Shown piece after piece: positions 35,707 through 45,727 of a stretch of DNA of 64,000 nt. Position numbers and translations under genes: made by a program. The notes under the pieces were generated by a model. That model worked only from the letters and a program-made list of their open reading frames with translations. It made no database searches and was not told the DNA's origin. The first letter of the stretch is position 1; each line of letters starts with the position of its first letter. The stretch is from Massilia yuzhufengensis (lineage in GTDB: Bacteria > Pseudomonadota > Gammaproteobacteria > Burkholderiales > Burkholderiaceae_D): the NCBI RefSeq assembly GCF_900112225.1, contig NZ_FOLD01000011.1, forward strand, positions 62,001-126,000. Direction: 5' to 3'.

Positions 35707-37302
35707 GTGAAAAACCTCAAGATCGGTGCCCGCCTGGGTATCGGATTCGCCATCGTCCTGTCCCTCTTGCTCGTCGTGACCCTGACCGCCGTGATGCGCA
35801 TGCAGTCGGCCGGCGACCTGACGCACCGCCTGGTGAACACCAGCATCAAGAACCAGCGCAACGTGGCGGAGTGGAGCAAGCTTATCGAGCTCAACAATGC
35901 GCGCCTGGAAACCGTGTTCGTGGCCAGCGATCCCGCGGTCGTCACCGACATCGCGCAGCGCATGAAAGCCGTGTCCGCCCGCTCGACCGAGCTGCAGGAC
36001 GATATCGAGAATTCGCTGCGCAACGAGGCCGCCAAAGCCCAGTTCGTCGTCGTCAAGCAGGAACGCACCGGCTACCTGGCCGCGCGCGACGCGCTGTTCA
36101 AGGCCAAGCTGGCCGGCGACAACGAGCTGGCAGCCACGGTGTACCGCGACCAGCTCGGCCCGCGCACCGCCGCCTTCCAGGCCGCGATCGACAAGCTGGC
36201 CAAGCTGCAGATCACCGCTGCCGACGGCGTCGCCGCCAGCATCCTCGACTCCTACGACAGCACCCGTACCTTGCTGATCTCGCTGGGCCTGGCCGCCATC
36301 GCCCTGGGCGTGGCCTGCGCCTGGCTGATCACCCGGTCGATCACGGTGCCGATCCGCGCTGCCGTCGCGGTGGCGCAAAAGGTCGCGTCCGGCGACCTCA
36401 CCAGCCGCATCGCCGCCCACAGCGGCGACGAGACCGGCCAGCTGATGCGCGCGCTTGGCGCCATGAACGACAGCCTGGCCGGCATCGTCGGGCGCGTGCG
36501 CACCGGCACCAGCACCATCGCCGTTGCCTCGGACGAGATCGCCGCCGGCAACCAGGACCTGTCGGCGCGTACCGAACAGCAGGCCAGCTCGCTGGAAGAA
36601 ACCGCGGCATCGATGGAAGAGCTGACCTCGACCGTGAAGCAGAACGCCGACAACGCCCGCCACGCCAACCGCCTGGCAGGCGAGGCCGCGATGATCGCGG
36701 GGCAGGGCGGCGTGATGGTGGCCGAAGTGGTCTCGACCATGGGCTCGATCAACGAATCCTCGCGCAAGATCGTCGACATCATCAGCGTCATCGACAGCAT
36801 CGCCTTCCAGACCAATATCCTGGCGCTGAACGCAGCGGTCGAGGCGGCCCGTGCCGGCGAGCAGGGCCGCGGCTTCGCGGTTGTCGCGACCGAAGTGCGC
36901 AACCTGGCCCAGCGTTCGGCCACGGCGGCCAAGGAAATCAAGGCGCTGATCGACGACTCGGTACGCAAGGTGCAGGACGGCACCGGCCAGGTCGACCGCG
37001 CCGGCGAGACCATGAACGAGATCGTCCGGAGCATCGGCCAGGTGACGGCGATCATGAGCGAGATTGCCAACGCCAGCGAAGAGCAGCGCGCCGGAATCGA
37101 ACAGGTGAACGGGGCGATCGTCGAGATGGACCGCGTGACCCAGCAGAACGCCGCACTGGTCGAAGAGGCGGCCGCTGCCGCGCTGGCCATGCAGGAACAG
37201 TCGGCCGAACTGTCGGAAGTGGTGGGGACCTTCCAGCTGGAAGAAGCCGGCCGCAGCCTGCGCCCGCAAGTGGCGCCGCGCACCCAGCTCGCGCTGGCAT
37301 AA
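35707..37302 (+). CDS. Methyl-accepting chemotaxis protein
   Basis: The 531-residue receptor has TM1 (about 8-31), a periplasmic four-helix-bundle ligand domain (about 32-190), TM2 ([20 protein letters not shown], about 195-214), a HAMP domain and a signalling domain. The conserved hairpin reads [20 protein letters not shown]. Methylation-helix segments are visible ([20 protein letters not shown]). No C-terminal NWETF-type CheR tether is seen. The start is GTG (35707), because the AGAAGGAAG ribosome-binding site (35693-35701) sits 5 bases before it; an ATG further upstream adds residues without family similarity. The ligand is unknown. Confidence 0.95.
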   Translation: MKNLKIGARLGIGFAIVLSLLLVVTLTAVMRMQSAGDLTHRLVNTSIKNQRNVAEWSKLIELNNARLETVFVASDPAVVTDIAQRMKAVSARSTELQDDIENSLRNEAAKAQFVVVKQERTGYLAARDALFKAKLAGDNELAATVYRDQLGPRTAAFQAAIDKLAKLQITAADGVAASILDSYDSTRTLLISLGLAAIALGVACAWLITRSITVPIRAAVAVAQKVASGDLTSRIAAHSGDETGQLMRALGAMNDSLAGIVGRVRTGTSTIAVASDEIAAGNQDLSARTEQQASSLEETAASMEELTSTVKQNADNARHANRLAGEAAMIAGQGGVMVAEVVSTMGSINESSRKIVDIISVIDSIAFQTNILALNAAVEAARAGEQGRGFAVVATEVRNLAQRSATAAKEIKALIDDSVRKVQDGTGQVDRAGETMNEIVRSIGQVTAIMSEIANASEEQRAGIEQVNGAIVEMDRVTQQNAALVEEAAAAALAMQEQSAELSEVVGTFQLEEAGRSLRPQVAPRTQLALA

Positions 37303-37342
37303 CACCGCGCCAGCAGTTCTTTCGCTACCCGAAAGACCGTCG

Positions 37343-37442
37343 CACCGGCGAAGGCCGGTGCCTGATTTTTTCGCGCAGTCGAGAGGCGGGCAGAACTTGG
37401 ATTCCCGCCTGCGCGGGAAGTCATGTCCCCCGGTGGGGGACA
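37343..37442. repeat. Cluster of three palindromes after the chemoreceptor gene
   Basis: Three hairpins follow in 100 bp: CACCGGCGAAGGCCGGTG (37343-37360), TTCCCGCCTGCGCGGGAA (37400-37417) and a perfect 10-bp stem beginning CATGTCCCCC (37420-37442). The first is followed by TGATTTTTT and may terminate the chemoreceptor transcript. The first two belong to the dispersed palindrome family seen elsewhere in the window. Confidence 0.75.
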
Positions 37443-37481
37443 TGACGTGCCCAGTGCAGCTCAGTGAATGCCGCTGGCTGC

Positions 37482-37880
37482 CTACCCCAGCTTCCCATCC
37501 CCCGCCGGCGGCTCCCACAGCTCCACCTTGTTGCCCTCCGGGTCGATCACCCACCCGAACTTGCCGTATTCCGAATCATCGGTCTTGTCCAGCACATTGC
37601 AGCCTTCCTCGCGCAGGACCTGCAGCAGCGCCGCCAGGTCGTCGACCCGGTAGTTGATCATGAAGGACGCCGTGCCCGGCGCGAAGTGGTCGCTGCCGGC
37701 GGTACCGATCGACCACACGGTCATGCCGCCGTCCGGCGCGCGCGCTTCCTCGTTCCACAGGAAGGCGGTGCCGCCCCAGTCCATCACGTCGATGCCGAGG
37801 TGCTGCTTGTACCAGGCGCGCAGCGCCACCGGGTCCTTCGCGTTAAAGAAGATGCCGCCGATACCAGTAACCCGCTTCAT
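37482..37880 (-). CDS. VOC-superfamily (glyoxalase/bleomycin-resistance-like) protein
   Basis: The 132-residue product is a single VOC fold with two beta-alpha-beta-beta-beta units: VTGIGGIFFNAKDPVALRAW, YKQHLGIDVMDWGGTAFLWN, ASFMINYRVDDLAALLQVLR and FGWVIDPEGNKVELWEPP. The final Glu (VELWEP) is the usual metal-ligand position; the first-half ligand position is not His. Substrate cannot be inferred. It is a single gene on the minus strand flanked by palindromes. Confidence 0.9.
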   Translation of the reverse strand: MKRVTGIGGIFFNAKDPVALRAWYKQHLGIDVMDWGGTAFLWNEEARAPDGGMTVWSIGTAGSDHFAPGTASFMINYRVDDLAALLQVLREEGCNVLDKTDDSEYGKFGWVIDPEGNKVELWEPPAGDGKLG

Positions 37881-37971
37881 GTGAACTCCGATCTGGACAA
37901 TGTGGGGGACGGCTTGTCAGCCGCATCGAAACATTATCGAGTAGGTAATGCAATTAAGCAAACCGGCGGGA

Positions 37972-38595
37972 TCAGCCGGCCAGCAGGCGCCAGATGCCCG
38001 GCCAGAACGGCGACAGGTACAGGCCCAGCACGCCGCAGTTGACGGCCACGCTGGTCCACAGGGCGCTGCGGAAGGATTCCTTCTTCGACTTGTGCCGAAA
38101 GAGTCGCCTGGCCACCAGCGCGCCCGGCCAGCCGCCCAGCAGGCCAAGCAGGTGCAGGGTCGCTTCCGGGGTGCGCTGGCGCTGCGCCCGGGCGGCGGAT
38201 TTGTCGAGGCCGTACACGACGGCGGTGAAGGCGCTCAGGCCGAGGTAGAGGAACAGCACCAGCCAGGGCAGCTTGCCGGCCAGGACGCAGGCGCCGACGA
38301 ACAGCAGGAAGGCGACCGCCCACAGCGGCGCGGCGCGGCCCGGCCGGGGCGACGCCCTGCGCGCCGCGCCGGCGCGGACGAAGGCCACGTTCTCGGCCCG
38401 CGCCTGGCCCTTGTCATTGGACGCCAGGTCGTAGGTGACGATCTCGTTGGCGACCGGCCGCCCCGGCGCCGTGAACGACTTGATGTGGACGAACACGGTC
38501 GGTCCGCCGCCATTGGGCGTGATGAAGCCGAATCCCTGGTCGTCCTTCCAGGTCGTGATCCTGCCCTGGTAGCGCGGCGCCGGCTTGCCTCTCAT
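37972..38595 (-). CDS. Cold-shock-domain plus DUF1294 membrane fusion protein
   Basis: The 207-residue protein joins two domains. Residues about 8-70 form a cold-shock OB fold with the RNP1-like motif DQGFGFITPNGG and FVHIKSF. After a basic linker (AGAARRASPRPGRAAP) come four hydrophobic helices of DUF1294: VAFLLFVGACVLAGKLPWLV, LFLYLGLSAFTAVVYGLDKS, LHLLGLLGGWPGALVARRLF and VAVNCGVLGLYLSPFW. The motif YGLDKSAARAQRQRTPE and the C-terminal RHKSKKESF are typical of DUF1294. The architecture is widespread in proteobacteria. The nucleic-acid domain would face the cytoplasm next to the membrane. Function is not known. Confidence 0.9.
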   Translation of the reverse strand: MRGKPAPRYQGRITTWKDDQGFGFITPNGGGPTVFVHIKSFTAPGRPVANEIVTYDLASNDKGQARAENVAFVRAGAARRASPRPGRAAPLWAVAFLLFVGACVLAGKLPWLVLFLYLGLSAFTAVVYGLDKSAARAQRQRTPEATLHLLGLLGGWPGALVARRLFRHKSKKESFRSALWTSVAVNCGVLGLYLSPFWPGIWRLLAG

Positions 38596-38605
38596 CGACG
38601 GCGAT

Positions 38606-40846
38606 TCAGGACCGCTCGCGCTCGACGCGATTGACGCCCGCCACCCTGCGCAGGTTGCGGATCAGCTGGGCCAGGTGCACCCGGTCTTTTACCTGGATGG
38701 TGAAGCGCAGCTGCGTCATGAGGTGCTCGTCGTCCTCGTCCATGCCCACATAGGTGATGTTGGCGTCGGACTCGCCGATCTCGGCGGCTACGCGCGCCAG
38801 GATGCCTTTTTCATTGTTGATGAGCAGGCGGATGCGGCAATCGAAGCGGCGGTTGAGTTCTTCGCCCCACTGCACGGCGATCCAGCGGTCCGGTTCCTTG
38901 GCGCGCACGCGCTTGGCCGGCAGGCAGTCGCAGGTGTGCACCACCAGGCCCTGGTCGCGCCGCAGCTGGCCGATGATCTGGTCGCCCGGGATCGGCAGGC
39001 AGCACGGCGCCAGCTGCACCGACACGCCTTCGCTGCCATAGATCGTGACCGGGTCGATGTCGCCGCCGGCGGCCGGCTGGGTGGAGGGCGGGTGTTCCGG
39101 GTCGCCGTCCATCAGGCCGAAGATGTGGCGCGCCACCAGCGCCGGCATGCGCTTGCCGATGCCGATGTCGGCGTACAGCTCCTCCATCGACTTGGCCGAC
39201 GATTCGGCCAGCAGTTTCTCGATGGCGCCCGGCGACAGCTCCGGGTTGATGTTGCGAGCAGCCAGGGCCCCGGCCAGCAGTTCCTGGCCCAGCTCCACCG
39301 ACTCGTTCACGTTCACGGTGCGCAGGTAGTGGCGGATCGCGGAGCGCGCCTTGCCGGTGCGGACGTAGCTCAGCCAGGTCGGGCTGGGGCGCGATTCCGG
39401 GTCGGTGACGATTTCGACGATGTCGCCGTTGTGCAGCTCGTTGCGCAGCAGGGCCGGCTCGTTGTTGATCTTGACCGACACCGTATGGTCGCCGATGCCG
39501 GTGTGGATCGAGTACGCGAAGTCGAGCGCGGTGGCGCCGCGCGGCAGCGCGATGATCTTCGACTTGGGCGTGAACACGTACACCGAATCGGGGAACAGGT
39601 CGACCTTCACGTGCTCGAGGAATTCGGCCGAGTCGCCGGTCTGCTGCTGGATGTCGAGCAGCGACTGCAGCCAGGCGTGGGTGCGCTGCTGCAGGTCCGA
39701 CATGTTCGAGTCGCCGGTCTTGTACAGCCAGTGCGCCGCCACGCCGCTTTCGGCCGTGCGGTGCATGTCCTGGGTGCGGATCTGGAATTCGACCGGGGTG
39801 CCGTAGGGGCCGATCAGGGTGGTGTGCAGCGACTGGTAGCCGTTGATCTTGCGGATCGCGATGTAGTCCTTGAACTTGCCGGGCATCGGCTTGTACAGGG
39901 CGTGCAGGGTGCCGAGCGCCACGTAACAGTTCGGCACCGTGTCGACCACCACGCGGAAACCATATACGTCCAGCACCTGCGAGAACGACAGGTGCTTGTT
40001 GCGCATCTTTTTATAGATGCCGTACAGGGTCTTTTCGCGGCCATAGACTTCGGCCTCGATGTGGTTGGTGCCCAGCTGGTTCTTGACCGTCTCGAGGATC
40101 TTCTTGACCACCTCCCGCCGGTTGCCGCGCGCCGCCTTGATCGCCTTGGCCAGCGTCTGGTAGCGCAGTGGGTACAGGTGCGAGAACGACAGGTCCTGCA
40201 GCTCGCGGTAGATGTTGTTCAGGCCGAGGCGGTGGGCGATCGGCACATACACTTCCATCGTCTCGCGCGCGATGCGGCGCTTCTTGGCCGCCACCATCAC
40301 GCCCAGCGTGCGCATATTGTGCAAGCGGTCGGCCAGCTTGATCAGGATGACGCGCACGTCCGAGGCCATGGCCAGCAGCATCTTGCGGAAGTTCTCCGCC
40401 TGCGCTTCCACCTGGCTCTGGAATTCGATTTTCTCGAGCTTGGACAGGCCGTCGACCAGGTTGGCGACCTGGGCGCCGAAGCGCTCCACCAGGTCGTCCT
40501 TCTTGACGTCCTGGTCTTCGATCACGTCGTGCAGCAGCGCGGCCATGATGGCCTGGGCGTCGAGCTTCCACTCGGCGCAGATTTCCGCGACGGCGATCGG
40601 ATGGGAGATATACGGCTCGCCCGACTTGCGGACCTGGCCAAGGTGCATCTCGTCGGAGAAGCGGTAGGCTTCCTTGACTTTCTTGAGCTCGGCGGGGGTG
40701 AGGTAGTCGGACAGCTTGTTGATCAGCTGCGTCACCGAGGCGACGCCCGGGGCGGGCGCCGGTACTTCGGCGTCTTGCGGTTTGCCCGCCCGGCGCGAGC
40801 GGGCAGGTGTGGCTGGATGGGTCGAATCCGGGGAAGTCAGTTTCAT
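38606..40846 (-). CDS. spoT: Bifunctional (p)ppGpp synthetase/hydrolase SpoT
   Basis: The 746-residue protein controls the stringent-response alarmone. The N-terminal hydrolase domain is intact, with YISHPIAVAEI (His82) and ALLHDVIEDQ (His106-Asp107). The synthetase domain follows (LSFSQVLDVYGFRVVV, NGYQSLHTTLIGPYG), then a TGS domain (DLFPDSVYVFTPKSKIIALP), a helical/zinc-finger-like part and a C-terminal ACT domain (ILARVAAEIGESDANITYVG). An intact HD motif and its place beside rpoZ and gmk identify SpoT rather than RelA. It begins 76 bp after rpoZ, the classic gmk-rpoZ-spoT order. Confidence 0.96.
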   Translation of the reverse strand: MKLTSPDSTHPATPARSRRAGKPQDAEVPAPAPGVASVTQLINKLSDYLTPAELKKVKEAYRFSDEMHLGQVRKSGEPYISHPIAVAEICAEWKLDAQAIMAALLHDVIEDQDVKKDDLVERFGAQVANLVDGLSKLEKIEFQSQVEAQAENFRKMLLAMASDVRVILIKLADRLHNMRTLGVMVAAKKRRIARETMEVYVPIAHRLGLNNIYRELQDLSFSHLYPLRYQTLAKAIKAARGNRREVVKKILETVKNQLGTNHIEAEVYGREKTLYGIYKKMRNKHLSFSQVLDVYGFRVVVDTVPNCYVALGTLHALYKPMPGKFKDYIAIRKINGYQSLHTTLIGPYGTPVEFQIRTQDMHRTAESGVAAHWLYKTGDSNMSDLQQRTHAWLQSLLDIQQQTGDSAEFLEHVKVDLFPDSVYVFTPKSKIIALPRGATALDFAYSIHTGIGDHTVSVKINNEPALLRNELHNGDIVEIVTDPESRPSPTWLSYVRTGKARSAIRHYLRTVNVNESVELGQELLAGALAARNINPELSPGAIEKLLAESSAKSMEELYADIGIGKRMPALVARHIFGLMDGDPEHPPSTQPAAGGDIDPVTIYGSEGVSVQLAPCCLPIPGDQIIGQLRRDQGLVVHTCDCLPAKRVRAKEPDRWIAVQWGEELNRRFDCRIRLLINNEKGILARVAAEIGESDANITYVGMDEDDEHLMTQLRFTIQVKDRVHLAQLIRNLRRVAGVNRVERERS

Positions 40847-40922
40847 GCGTTATATCGATCAGCCAGTGTAGGCACAGAATAACAGATTCAACGACTTACC
40901 AATCCCGGGAACCCAAAGGGTA

Positions 40923-41126
40923 TTACATCGGTACTTTTTTGAGCATCTCGATGCCGACCTTGCCGGCGGCGATTTCACGCAGCGCGACGACGGTTGGCTT
41001 GTCCTTGGCTTCGACTTTCGGGGTGTGGCCCTGCAGCAGCTGGCGTGCGCGGTAGGTCGCGGCCAGGGTCAGCTGGAAACGGTTAGGGATGGTCTTGAGG
41101 CAATCTTCAATGGTGATACGGGCCAT
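40923..41126 (-). CDS. rpoZ: RNA polymerase omega subunit RpoZ
   Basis: Omega helps beta-prime fold and, in proteobacteria, forms part of a ppGpp-binding site. The 67-residue product starts [20 protein letters not shown] and continues [20 protein letters not shown]. It ends [15 protein letters not shown]. The length is the short form typical of betaproteobacteria (E. coli 91). The ATG at 41126 is chosen because the family begins with [10 protein letters not shown]; the 28-codon upstream extension is not conserved. It lies between gmk and spoT on the same strand. Confidence 0.97.
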   Translation of the reverse strand: MARITIEDCLKTIPNRFQLTLAATYRARQLLQGHTPKVEAKDKPTVVALREIAAGKVGIEMLKKVPM

Positions 41127-41172
41127 GGTCACTCCTAAATAGACTGTTTTGCGGCAAACCTTGCGGCGCCGC

Positions 41173-41817
41173 TTATGATTGTTGTTGCGCGTGGATTCCA
41201 AGCTGGGCAAACAAGTCGGCGTTACGGGCCGCTTGTTGGGCGAAACGGCAACGTGTCGCTATGACAATCGCCTGCAGTTGGGCCAGGGCGACGTTAAACT
41301 CTTCGTTGATGATAGCATATTCGAACTCCGGAGCGTGAGCGATCTCCCCCCCGGCGGCCAGCAGGCGGCGGGTGATGATGTGGGGTTCGTCGGTGCCGCG
41401 CTTGTGCAGGCGCTCTTCCAGCGCCTCGATCGACGGCGGCAAAATGAAAATGCCGGCCGCATCCGGAAACTGCTTGCGCACCTGGCGCGCGCCCTGCCAG
41501 TCGATCTCCAGCAGGATATCCGTTCCCAGCTTCATTTCCTGCTCCACCGTCAAGCGGCTGGTGCCGTAGTAATTGCCGTGCACTTCCGCCCATTCCATGA
41601 ATTCGCCACGGTCGGCGCGCGACACGAAGTCTTCGGTCGACGTGAAGTGGTATTCGCGGCCATCCTGCTCGCCCGGGCGCGGCTGTCGCGTGGTGGTCGA
41701 GATCGACAGCTTGATGCCCGGTTCCTGTTTCAGCAGGGCGTTGACCAGGGTCGATTTGCCGGCGCCGGACGGGGCGGCGACGACGAACAGGCTGCCGGAG
41801 AGGGCGGGAGTGATCAT
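41173..41817 (-). CDS. gmk: Guanylate kinase
   Basis: Gmk phosphorylates GMP to GDP with ATP. The 214-residue enzyme has a P-loop at the start ([20 protein letters not shown]) and the GMP-binding segment [38 protein letters not shown] and [17 protein letters not shown] follow. Length matches the family (207 in E. coli). It is the first gene of the gmk-rpoZ-spoT series; 46 bp separate it from rpoZ. Nucleotide supply and alarmone synthesis are thus linked. Confidence 0.97.
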   Translation of the reverse strand: MITPALSGSLFVVAAPSGAGKSTLVNALLKQEPGIKLSISTTTRQPRPGEQDGREYHFTSTEDFVSRADRGEFMEWAEVHGNYYGTSRLTVEQEMKLGTDILLEIDWQGARQVRKQFPDAAGIFILPPSIEALEERLHKRGTDEPHIITRRLLAAGGEIAHAPEFEYAIINEEFNVALAQLQAIVIATRCRFAQQAARNADLFAQLGIHAQQQS

Positions 41818-41983
41818 GGTGTGGTCCTTATTAACACGTAGCGTTCATCATAACGTCGAACGCGCGGGCGAGGGACCCGTCCACCCATCGTAGGGTGGAC
41901 GGGGTAATTCGGAGCAATGCGAGGAATTACGAACGGCCGCGCGTTCAAACATCGGCCGCGCATTGTTGCGCGCCGACAACAAA
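41818..41983. other. gmk-yicC intergenic region with inverted segments
   Basis: 166 bp with no gene. It contains CGTAGGGTGGACGGGG at about 41890-41905, a GAATTAC/GTAATTC pair (41908-41931), and two GGCCGCG-containing segments at about 41935 and 41953. The GTAGGGTGG motif recurs at 62621 and 47640 in variant form, so this gap probably holds a member of a dispersed palindrome family. Confidence 0.4.
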
Positions 41984-42886
41984 TCATTCCAGGTTCTGCA
42001 CCTGTTCGCGCATCTGCTCGATGAGCAGCTTGAGCTCCATCGACGCATCCGCCAGCTCCTTCACCGAGGCCTTGGCGCCCAGCGTATTGGCTTCGCGATT
42101 GAGCTCCTGCATCATGAAGTCGAGGCGCTTGCCGACCTGGCCGCCCTTTTTCAGGATATGACGGGTTTCGTTCAAGTGAGCCGACAGGCGCGACAGCTCT
42201 TCGGACACGTCGATGCGGATGCCGTACAGCGTGACTTCCTGGCGAATCCGTTCCAGCACTTCCTGGCGGCTCAGGACCGATGGGTTGCCGTGACCGGCCA
42301 GGCCCAGCGCGTCCTGCATGCGCTCGATCGCCTTGTGCTGGAACTGCGAGATCACCTGCGGGATCAGCGGCGTGATGCGCTTGACGATGACTTCCATCGC
42401 GTCGATGCGCGACATCAGCATGCCTTCCAGCGCCGCGCCTTCGCGCTTGCGGCTGTCGACGAAAGCGGCGACGGTGGTGGCGGTGAGGGCGGCGACATCG
42501 AGCTGCAGCGACTCCTGGCCCACGTTCGATTCTTCGATCACGCCGGGCCAGCGCAGCAGCTCGGCGACGCTCATCTGGGCGGCCTGGGCAAAGTGCCGGG
42601 TCACTTCGGTTTGCAGGCGGGCGAGGTCGGACAGCAGTTCCTGGTTGAGCACTTGCGAGCCGCCGGCGGCCTTGCGGCCGAACGACAGGCGCACTTCGAC
42701 CTTGCCGCGCGTGATCGCGGCCATGATGGCCGAGCGCAGGTCGGGTTCGAGTGCGCGCAGGTCGTCGTTGATGCGGAACTGGAGATCCAGGAAGCGTGAA
42801 TTGACGCTCTTGATCTCAATCGTGAGGGTGCCGGCAGCGCCTTCGCTGGTGGCGACCGCATAACCTGTCATGCTCGAAATGCTCAA
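41984..42886 (-). CDS. yicC: YicC-family endoribonuclease
   Basis: YicC proteins are endoribonucleases implicated in turnover of small RNAs such as RyhB in E. coli. The 300-residue product begins SISSMTGYAVATSEGAAGTL and has IKSVNSRFLDLQFRINDDLR in the N-terminal domain. The conserved C-terminal DUF1732 part is IDVSEELSRLSAHLNETRHI and KLDFMMQELNREANTLGAKA-like sequence (here KRLDFMMQELNREANTLG). The full frame starts at TTG (42886); an ATG is five codons later at 42871. TTG is favoured because relatives keep residues before the MTGYA motif. It is divergent from the kinase gene. Confidence 0.93.
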   Translation of the reverse strand: MSISSMTGYAVATSEGAAGTLTIEIKSVNSRFLDLQFRINDDLRALEPDLRSAIMAAITRGKVEVRLSFGRKAAGGSQVLNQELLSDLARLQTEVTRHFAQAAQMSVAELLRWPGVIEESNVGQESLQLDVAALTATTVAAFVDSRKREGAALEGMLMSRIDAMEVIVKRITPLIPQVISQFQHKAIERMQDALGLAGHGNPSVLSRQEVLERIRQEVTLYGIRIDVSEELSRLSAHLNETRHILKKGGQVGKRLDFMMQELNREANTLGAKASVKELADASMELKLLIEQMREQVQNLE

Positions 42887-42964
42887 AGATATCCCCGGTT
42901 TTTATTCTTTACAAAGCCGACATTTATCCACACAATCGTCCTGTTAAGCAAGGAAACTCCCTGG

Positions 42965-43942
42965 ATGGCTGCACAGAATAACGCCCCCCTGCCCGACGGG
43001 CTGGAAATTGCCGGATATCGCATTGTAAAGAAAATTGCGTCTGGTGGGTTCAGTATTGTTTATCTGGCATATGATGCCGAAGGCAACGCCGTCGCCATCA
43101 AGGAATACCTTCCCAGCCAGCTCGCCTTGCGTGCTCCCGGCGAGCTTTGTCCGAGCGTTTCGAAGCCCAATTTGCCAGTGTTCCGCATTGGCCTGAAATG
43201 CTTTTTCGAAGAGGGGCGGGCGCTGGCGCGCATCGTCCATCCGAACGTGGTGCGGGTGGTGAACTTCTTCCGCGCCAACGAGACCGTATACATGGTGATG
43301 GCCTACGAATCCGGCCACACCCTGCAGGACCACATCGCGCGCCTGCATGCCAGGGGCAGCCGGATGGGCGAGGCGTCCATTCGCCAGCTGTTCAATGGCG
43401 TGTGCGCCGGCGTGCGCGAAGTCCACGCCAACAAGCTGCTGCACCTGGACCTGAAGCCGGCCAATATCTACCTGCGCAGCGACGGCTCGCCCCTGCTGCT
43501 CGATTTCGGCGCGGCGCGCCAGACCATCAACATCGACGCGCCGATGCTCGCGCCCATGTACACGCCGGGCTTCGCGGCGCCGGAGTTGTACAGCAAGGCC
43601 GCTACGCTCGGGCCCTGGACCGACATCTACAGCATCGGGGCGGCCATGTATGCCTGCATGACGCGCTCGATGCCGCAGGCGGTCGAGGCGCGCAGGGACG
43701 AAGACAAGACAGTGGCGCAGTTCGCCAAGCTGGCCGGCAGCTATTCGCCCGAGCTGGTCGACATGGTGGCCTCGTGCATGGCGCTCGACCCCTTGGCGCG
43801 GCCGCAAAGCGTGTTTTCGATGCAGAAGGTGCTTCAGGCGGCGCCCTCGGTGACGGCGCCACTCGAGGATGAAGAACCCGTGGCGCGGGCCGGCGGCTGG
43901 CGCGGCCTGGTCGAACGCCTCGGCGGCAAAGTACGCACTTAG
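42965..43942 (+). CDS. Ser/Thr protein kinase
   Basis: The 325-residue protein is a single Hanks-type kinase domain plus a short tail, with no transmembrane helix. Visible motifs are the Gly-rich loop IASGGFSIVYLAY, the ATP Lys46 (VAIKEYLP), the catalytic loop LLHLDLKPANIYL with Asp162 (HLD instead of HRD) and DFG at 180-182. An APE-like segment follows (GFAAPELYS). Lack of the HRD Arg suggests it does not need activation-loop phosphorylation. The PP2C phosphatase gene starts 8 bp later, forming a kinase-phosphatase pair. Substrates are unknown. Confidence 0.92.
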   Translation: MAAQNNAPLPDGLEIAGYRIVKKIASGGFSIVYLAYDAEGNAVAIKEYLPSQLALRAPGELCPSVSKPNLPVFRIGLKCFFEEGRALARIVHPNVVRVVNFFRANETVYMVMAYESGHTLQDHIARLHARGSRMGEASIRQLFNGVCAGVREVHANKLLHLDLKPANIYLRSDGSPLLLDFGAARQTINIDAPMLAPMYTPGFAAPELYSKAATLGPWTDIYSIGAAMYACMTRSMPQAVEARRDEDKTVAQFAKLAGSYSPELVDMVASCMALDPLARPQSVFSMQKVLQAAPSVTAPLEDEEPVARAGGWRGLVERLGGKVRT

Positions 43943-43950
43943 GAGCGAGC

Positions 43951-44889
43951 ATGCAGTTTTCCGTCTACCAGCAGACCCACATCGGCGGGCGCAAGGTCAA
44001 CCAGGACCGCATGGGCTACAGCTTCACGCGCGACGCGCTGCTGCTGGTGCTTGCCGACGGCATGGGCGGGCACCTGCACGGCGAGATCGCCGCGACCATC
44101 GCGCTGCAGACACTGTCGATGATGTTCCGCATGCAGGCCAAGCCCTATGTGAAGAAACCCGAGCGCTTCCTGGAAGAAGCCTTGACCCAGGCGCACTGGG
44201 ACATCCTGGCCTACGCCGAAGCCCACAAGCTGCCCGAGACGCCACGCACCACCGTGGTGGCCTGCCTGGTGCAGCACAACTGCGCCGTGTGGGCCCACTG
44301 CGGCGACTCGCGCCTGTACTGGGTGCGCCGCAACCAGGTGCTGGCGCGCACGCGCGACCACTCGCACCTGGAACACCTGATCGAGCGCGGCAAGGCCACC
44401 GAGGCAGACCGCAACACCCACCCCGACCGCAACAAGCTGTACAACTGCATCGGCGCCGGCCAGGCCCCGAAGATCGACATCTCGCGCCAGGCCAGCCTGG
44501 AACCGGGCGACACCCTGCTGCTGTGCTCCGACGGCCTGTGGTCGATGCTGCCGGAAACCGAGATCGTGCACCGGCTCTCCAGCTCCACCATCGTGCAGGC
44601 GGTGCCGGACATGGTGTCGATGGCGGCCGCGATCGGCGGCGCGCGCGCCGACAACACGACCGCGCTGGCGATCACCTGGCAAGGCGCGGAAGGCGCGGGC
44701 GCCGCTGCGCCCGGCATGATCTCGACCCAGATGCTGCCCGACGACGCCGTCAGCTCGACCATCACGGCCGGCACGCCGCTGGCGCCGGGGAGCGACGCGT
44801 TCGACGAAGATGAGATCGAAAAAGCGATCGCCGAGATCCGCGAGGCGATCGAGAAGTCCTCCCAATTACTCAAACAAGGCACTCCATGA
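43951..44889 (+). CDS. PP2C-family Ser/Thr phosphatase
   Basis: The 312-residue protein is a single PP2C domain. Metal-ligand motifs are [50 protein letters not shown] and the late [16 protein letters not shown]. The C-terminal 60 residues are acidic and Pro/Thr-rich without a domain. No membrane segment is present. It probably reverses the action of the adjacent kinase. Its stop overlaps the rph ATG (ATGA), so the pair is read together with rph. The link to RNA metabolism is only by operon. Confidence 0.95.
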   Translation: MQFSVYQQTHIGGRKVNQDRMGYSFTRDALLLVLADGMGGHLHGEIAATIALQTLSMMFRMQAKPYVKKPERFLEEALTQAHWDILAYAEAHKLPETPRTTVVACLVQHNCAVWAHCGDSRLYWVRRNQVLARTRDHSHLEHLIERGKATEADRNTHPDRNKLYNCIGAGQAPKIDISRQASLEPGDTLLLCSDGLWSMLPETEIVHRLSSSTIVQAVPDMVSMAAAIGGARADNTTALAITWQGAEGAGAAAPGMISTQMLPDDAVSSTITAGTPLAPGSDAFDEDEIEKAIAEIREAIEKSSQLLKQGTP

Positions 44890-45620
44890 GCTTCGAACAA
44901 CGCCCGAGCGGCCGCGCGGTCGACCAGCTGCGCACCATCCGCCTCACCCGCCAGTACACCAGGCACGCCGAAGGCTCGGTGCTGATCGAATGCGGCGACA
45001 CCAAGGTGATCTGCACCGCCAGCATCGAAGAGAAGGTGCCGGGCTTTTTAAAAGGAAAGGGCCAGGGCTGGATGACCGCCGAATACGGCATGCTGCCGCG
45101 CTCCACCCACACCCGCATGGACCGCGAAGCGGCGCGCGGCAAGCAGTCCGGCCGCACCCAGGAAATCCAGCGCCTCATCGGCCGCTCCCTGCGCGCCGCC
45201 TTCGACCTGGCCGCCTTCGGCGAACGCACCCTGCACCTGGACTGCGATGTCATCCAGGCCGACGGCGGCACCCGCACCGCCTCGATCACCGGCGCCATGG
45301 TGGCGGCGTACGACGCCTTCAACGCGCTGGTGGGGCAGGGCGTCCTGCCCGCCGTACCCGTGAAGCACTTCGTCGCCGCGATCTCGGTGGGCGTGTACCG
45401 CGGGATGCCGGTGCTCGACCTGGATTACGTCGAAGATTCGGATTGCGATACCGATATGAATATCGTGATGACGGAAGAGGGGCATTTCATCGAAGTGCAG
45501 GGCACGGCGGAAGGCGCGGCGTTCGACCGGGCGGGGATGAACCGGCTGCTGGATCTGGGGCAGTTGGGGATTGGGGAGTTGATTCAGATGCAGAAGCGGT
45601 CGTTGGGGTTGATCGGCTGA
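44886..45620 (+). CDS. rph: Ribonuclease PH
   Basis: RNase PH is a phosphate-dependent exoribonuclease that trims tRNA 3' ends. The 244-residue product starts [20 protein letters not shown]. It contains [24 protein letters not shown] sequence, [20 protein letters not shown] and [20 protein letters not shown]. The active-site phosphate segment [20 protein letters not shown] follows. Length is close to E. coli Rph (238). It is translationally coupled to the PP2C gene. Confidence 0.97.
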   Translation: MSFEQRPSGRAVDQLRTIRLTRQYTRHAEGSVLIECGDTKVICTASIEEKVPGFLKGKGQGWMTAEYGMLPRSTHTRMDREAARGKQSGRTQEIQRLIGRSLRAAFDLAAFGERTLHLDCDVIQADGGTRTASITGAMVAAYDAFNALVGQGVLPAVPVKHFVAAISVGVYRGMPVLDLDYVEDSDCDTDMNIVMTEEGHFIEVQGTAEGAAFDRAGMNRLLDLGQLGIGELIQMQKRSLGLIG

Positions 45621-45652
45621 TTTGGCCGGGCTGACTTCGGCATGGAACTTCG

Positions 45653-45727
45653 GTCCCGGCCTGCGCTGGGACGACATGCTGAAAGTACCACTTAACGATG
45701 AGCCGTCGTTCCGGCGCAGGCCGGAAC
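45653..45727. repeat. Pair of dispersed palindromes between rph and rdgB
   Basis: GTCCCGGCCTGCGCTGGGAC (45653-45672) and a GTTCCGGCGC/AGGCCGGAAC hairpin (45708-45727) face each other across a short spacer. They resemble the pairs at 48826-48900 and the single copies at 57358 and 59870. Their place between co-directional genes suggests a REP-like unit rather than a classical terminator. Confidence 0.75.
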
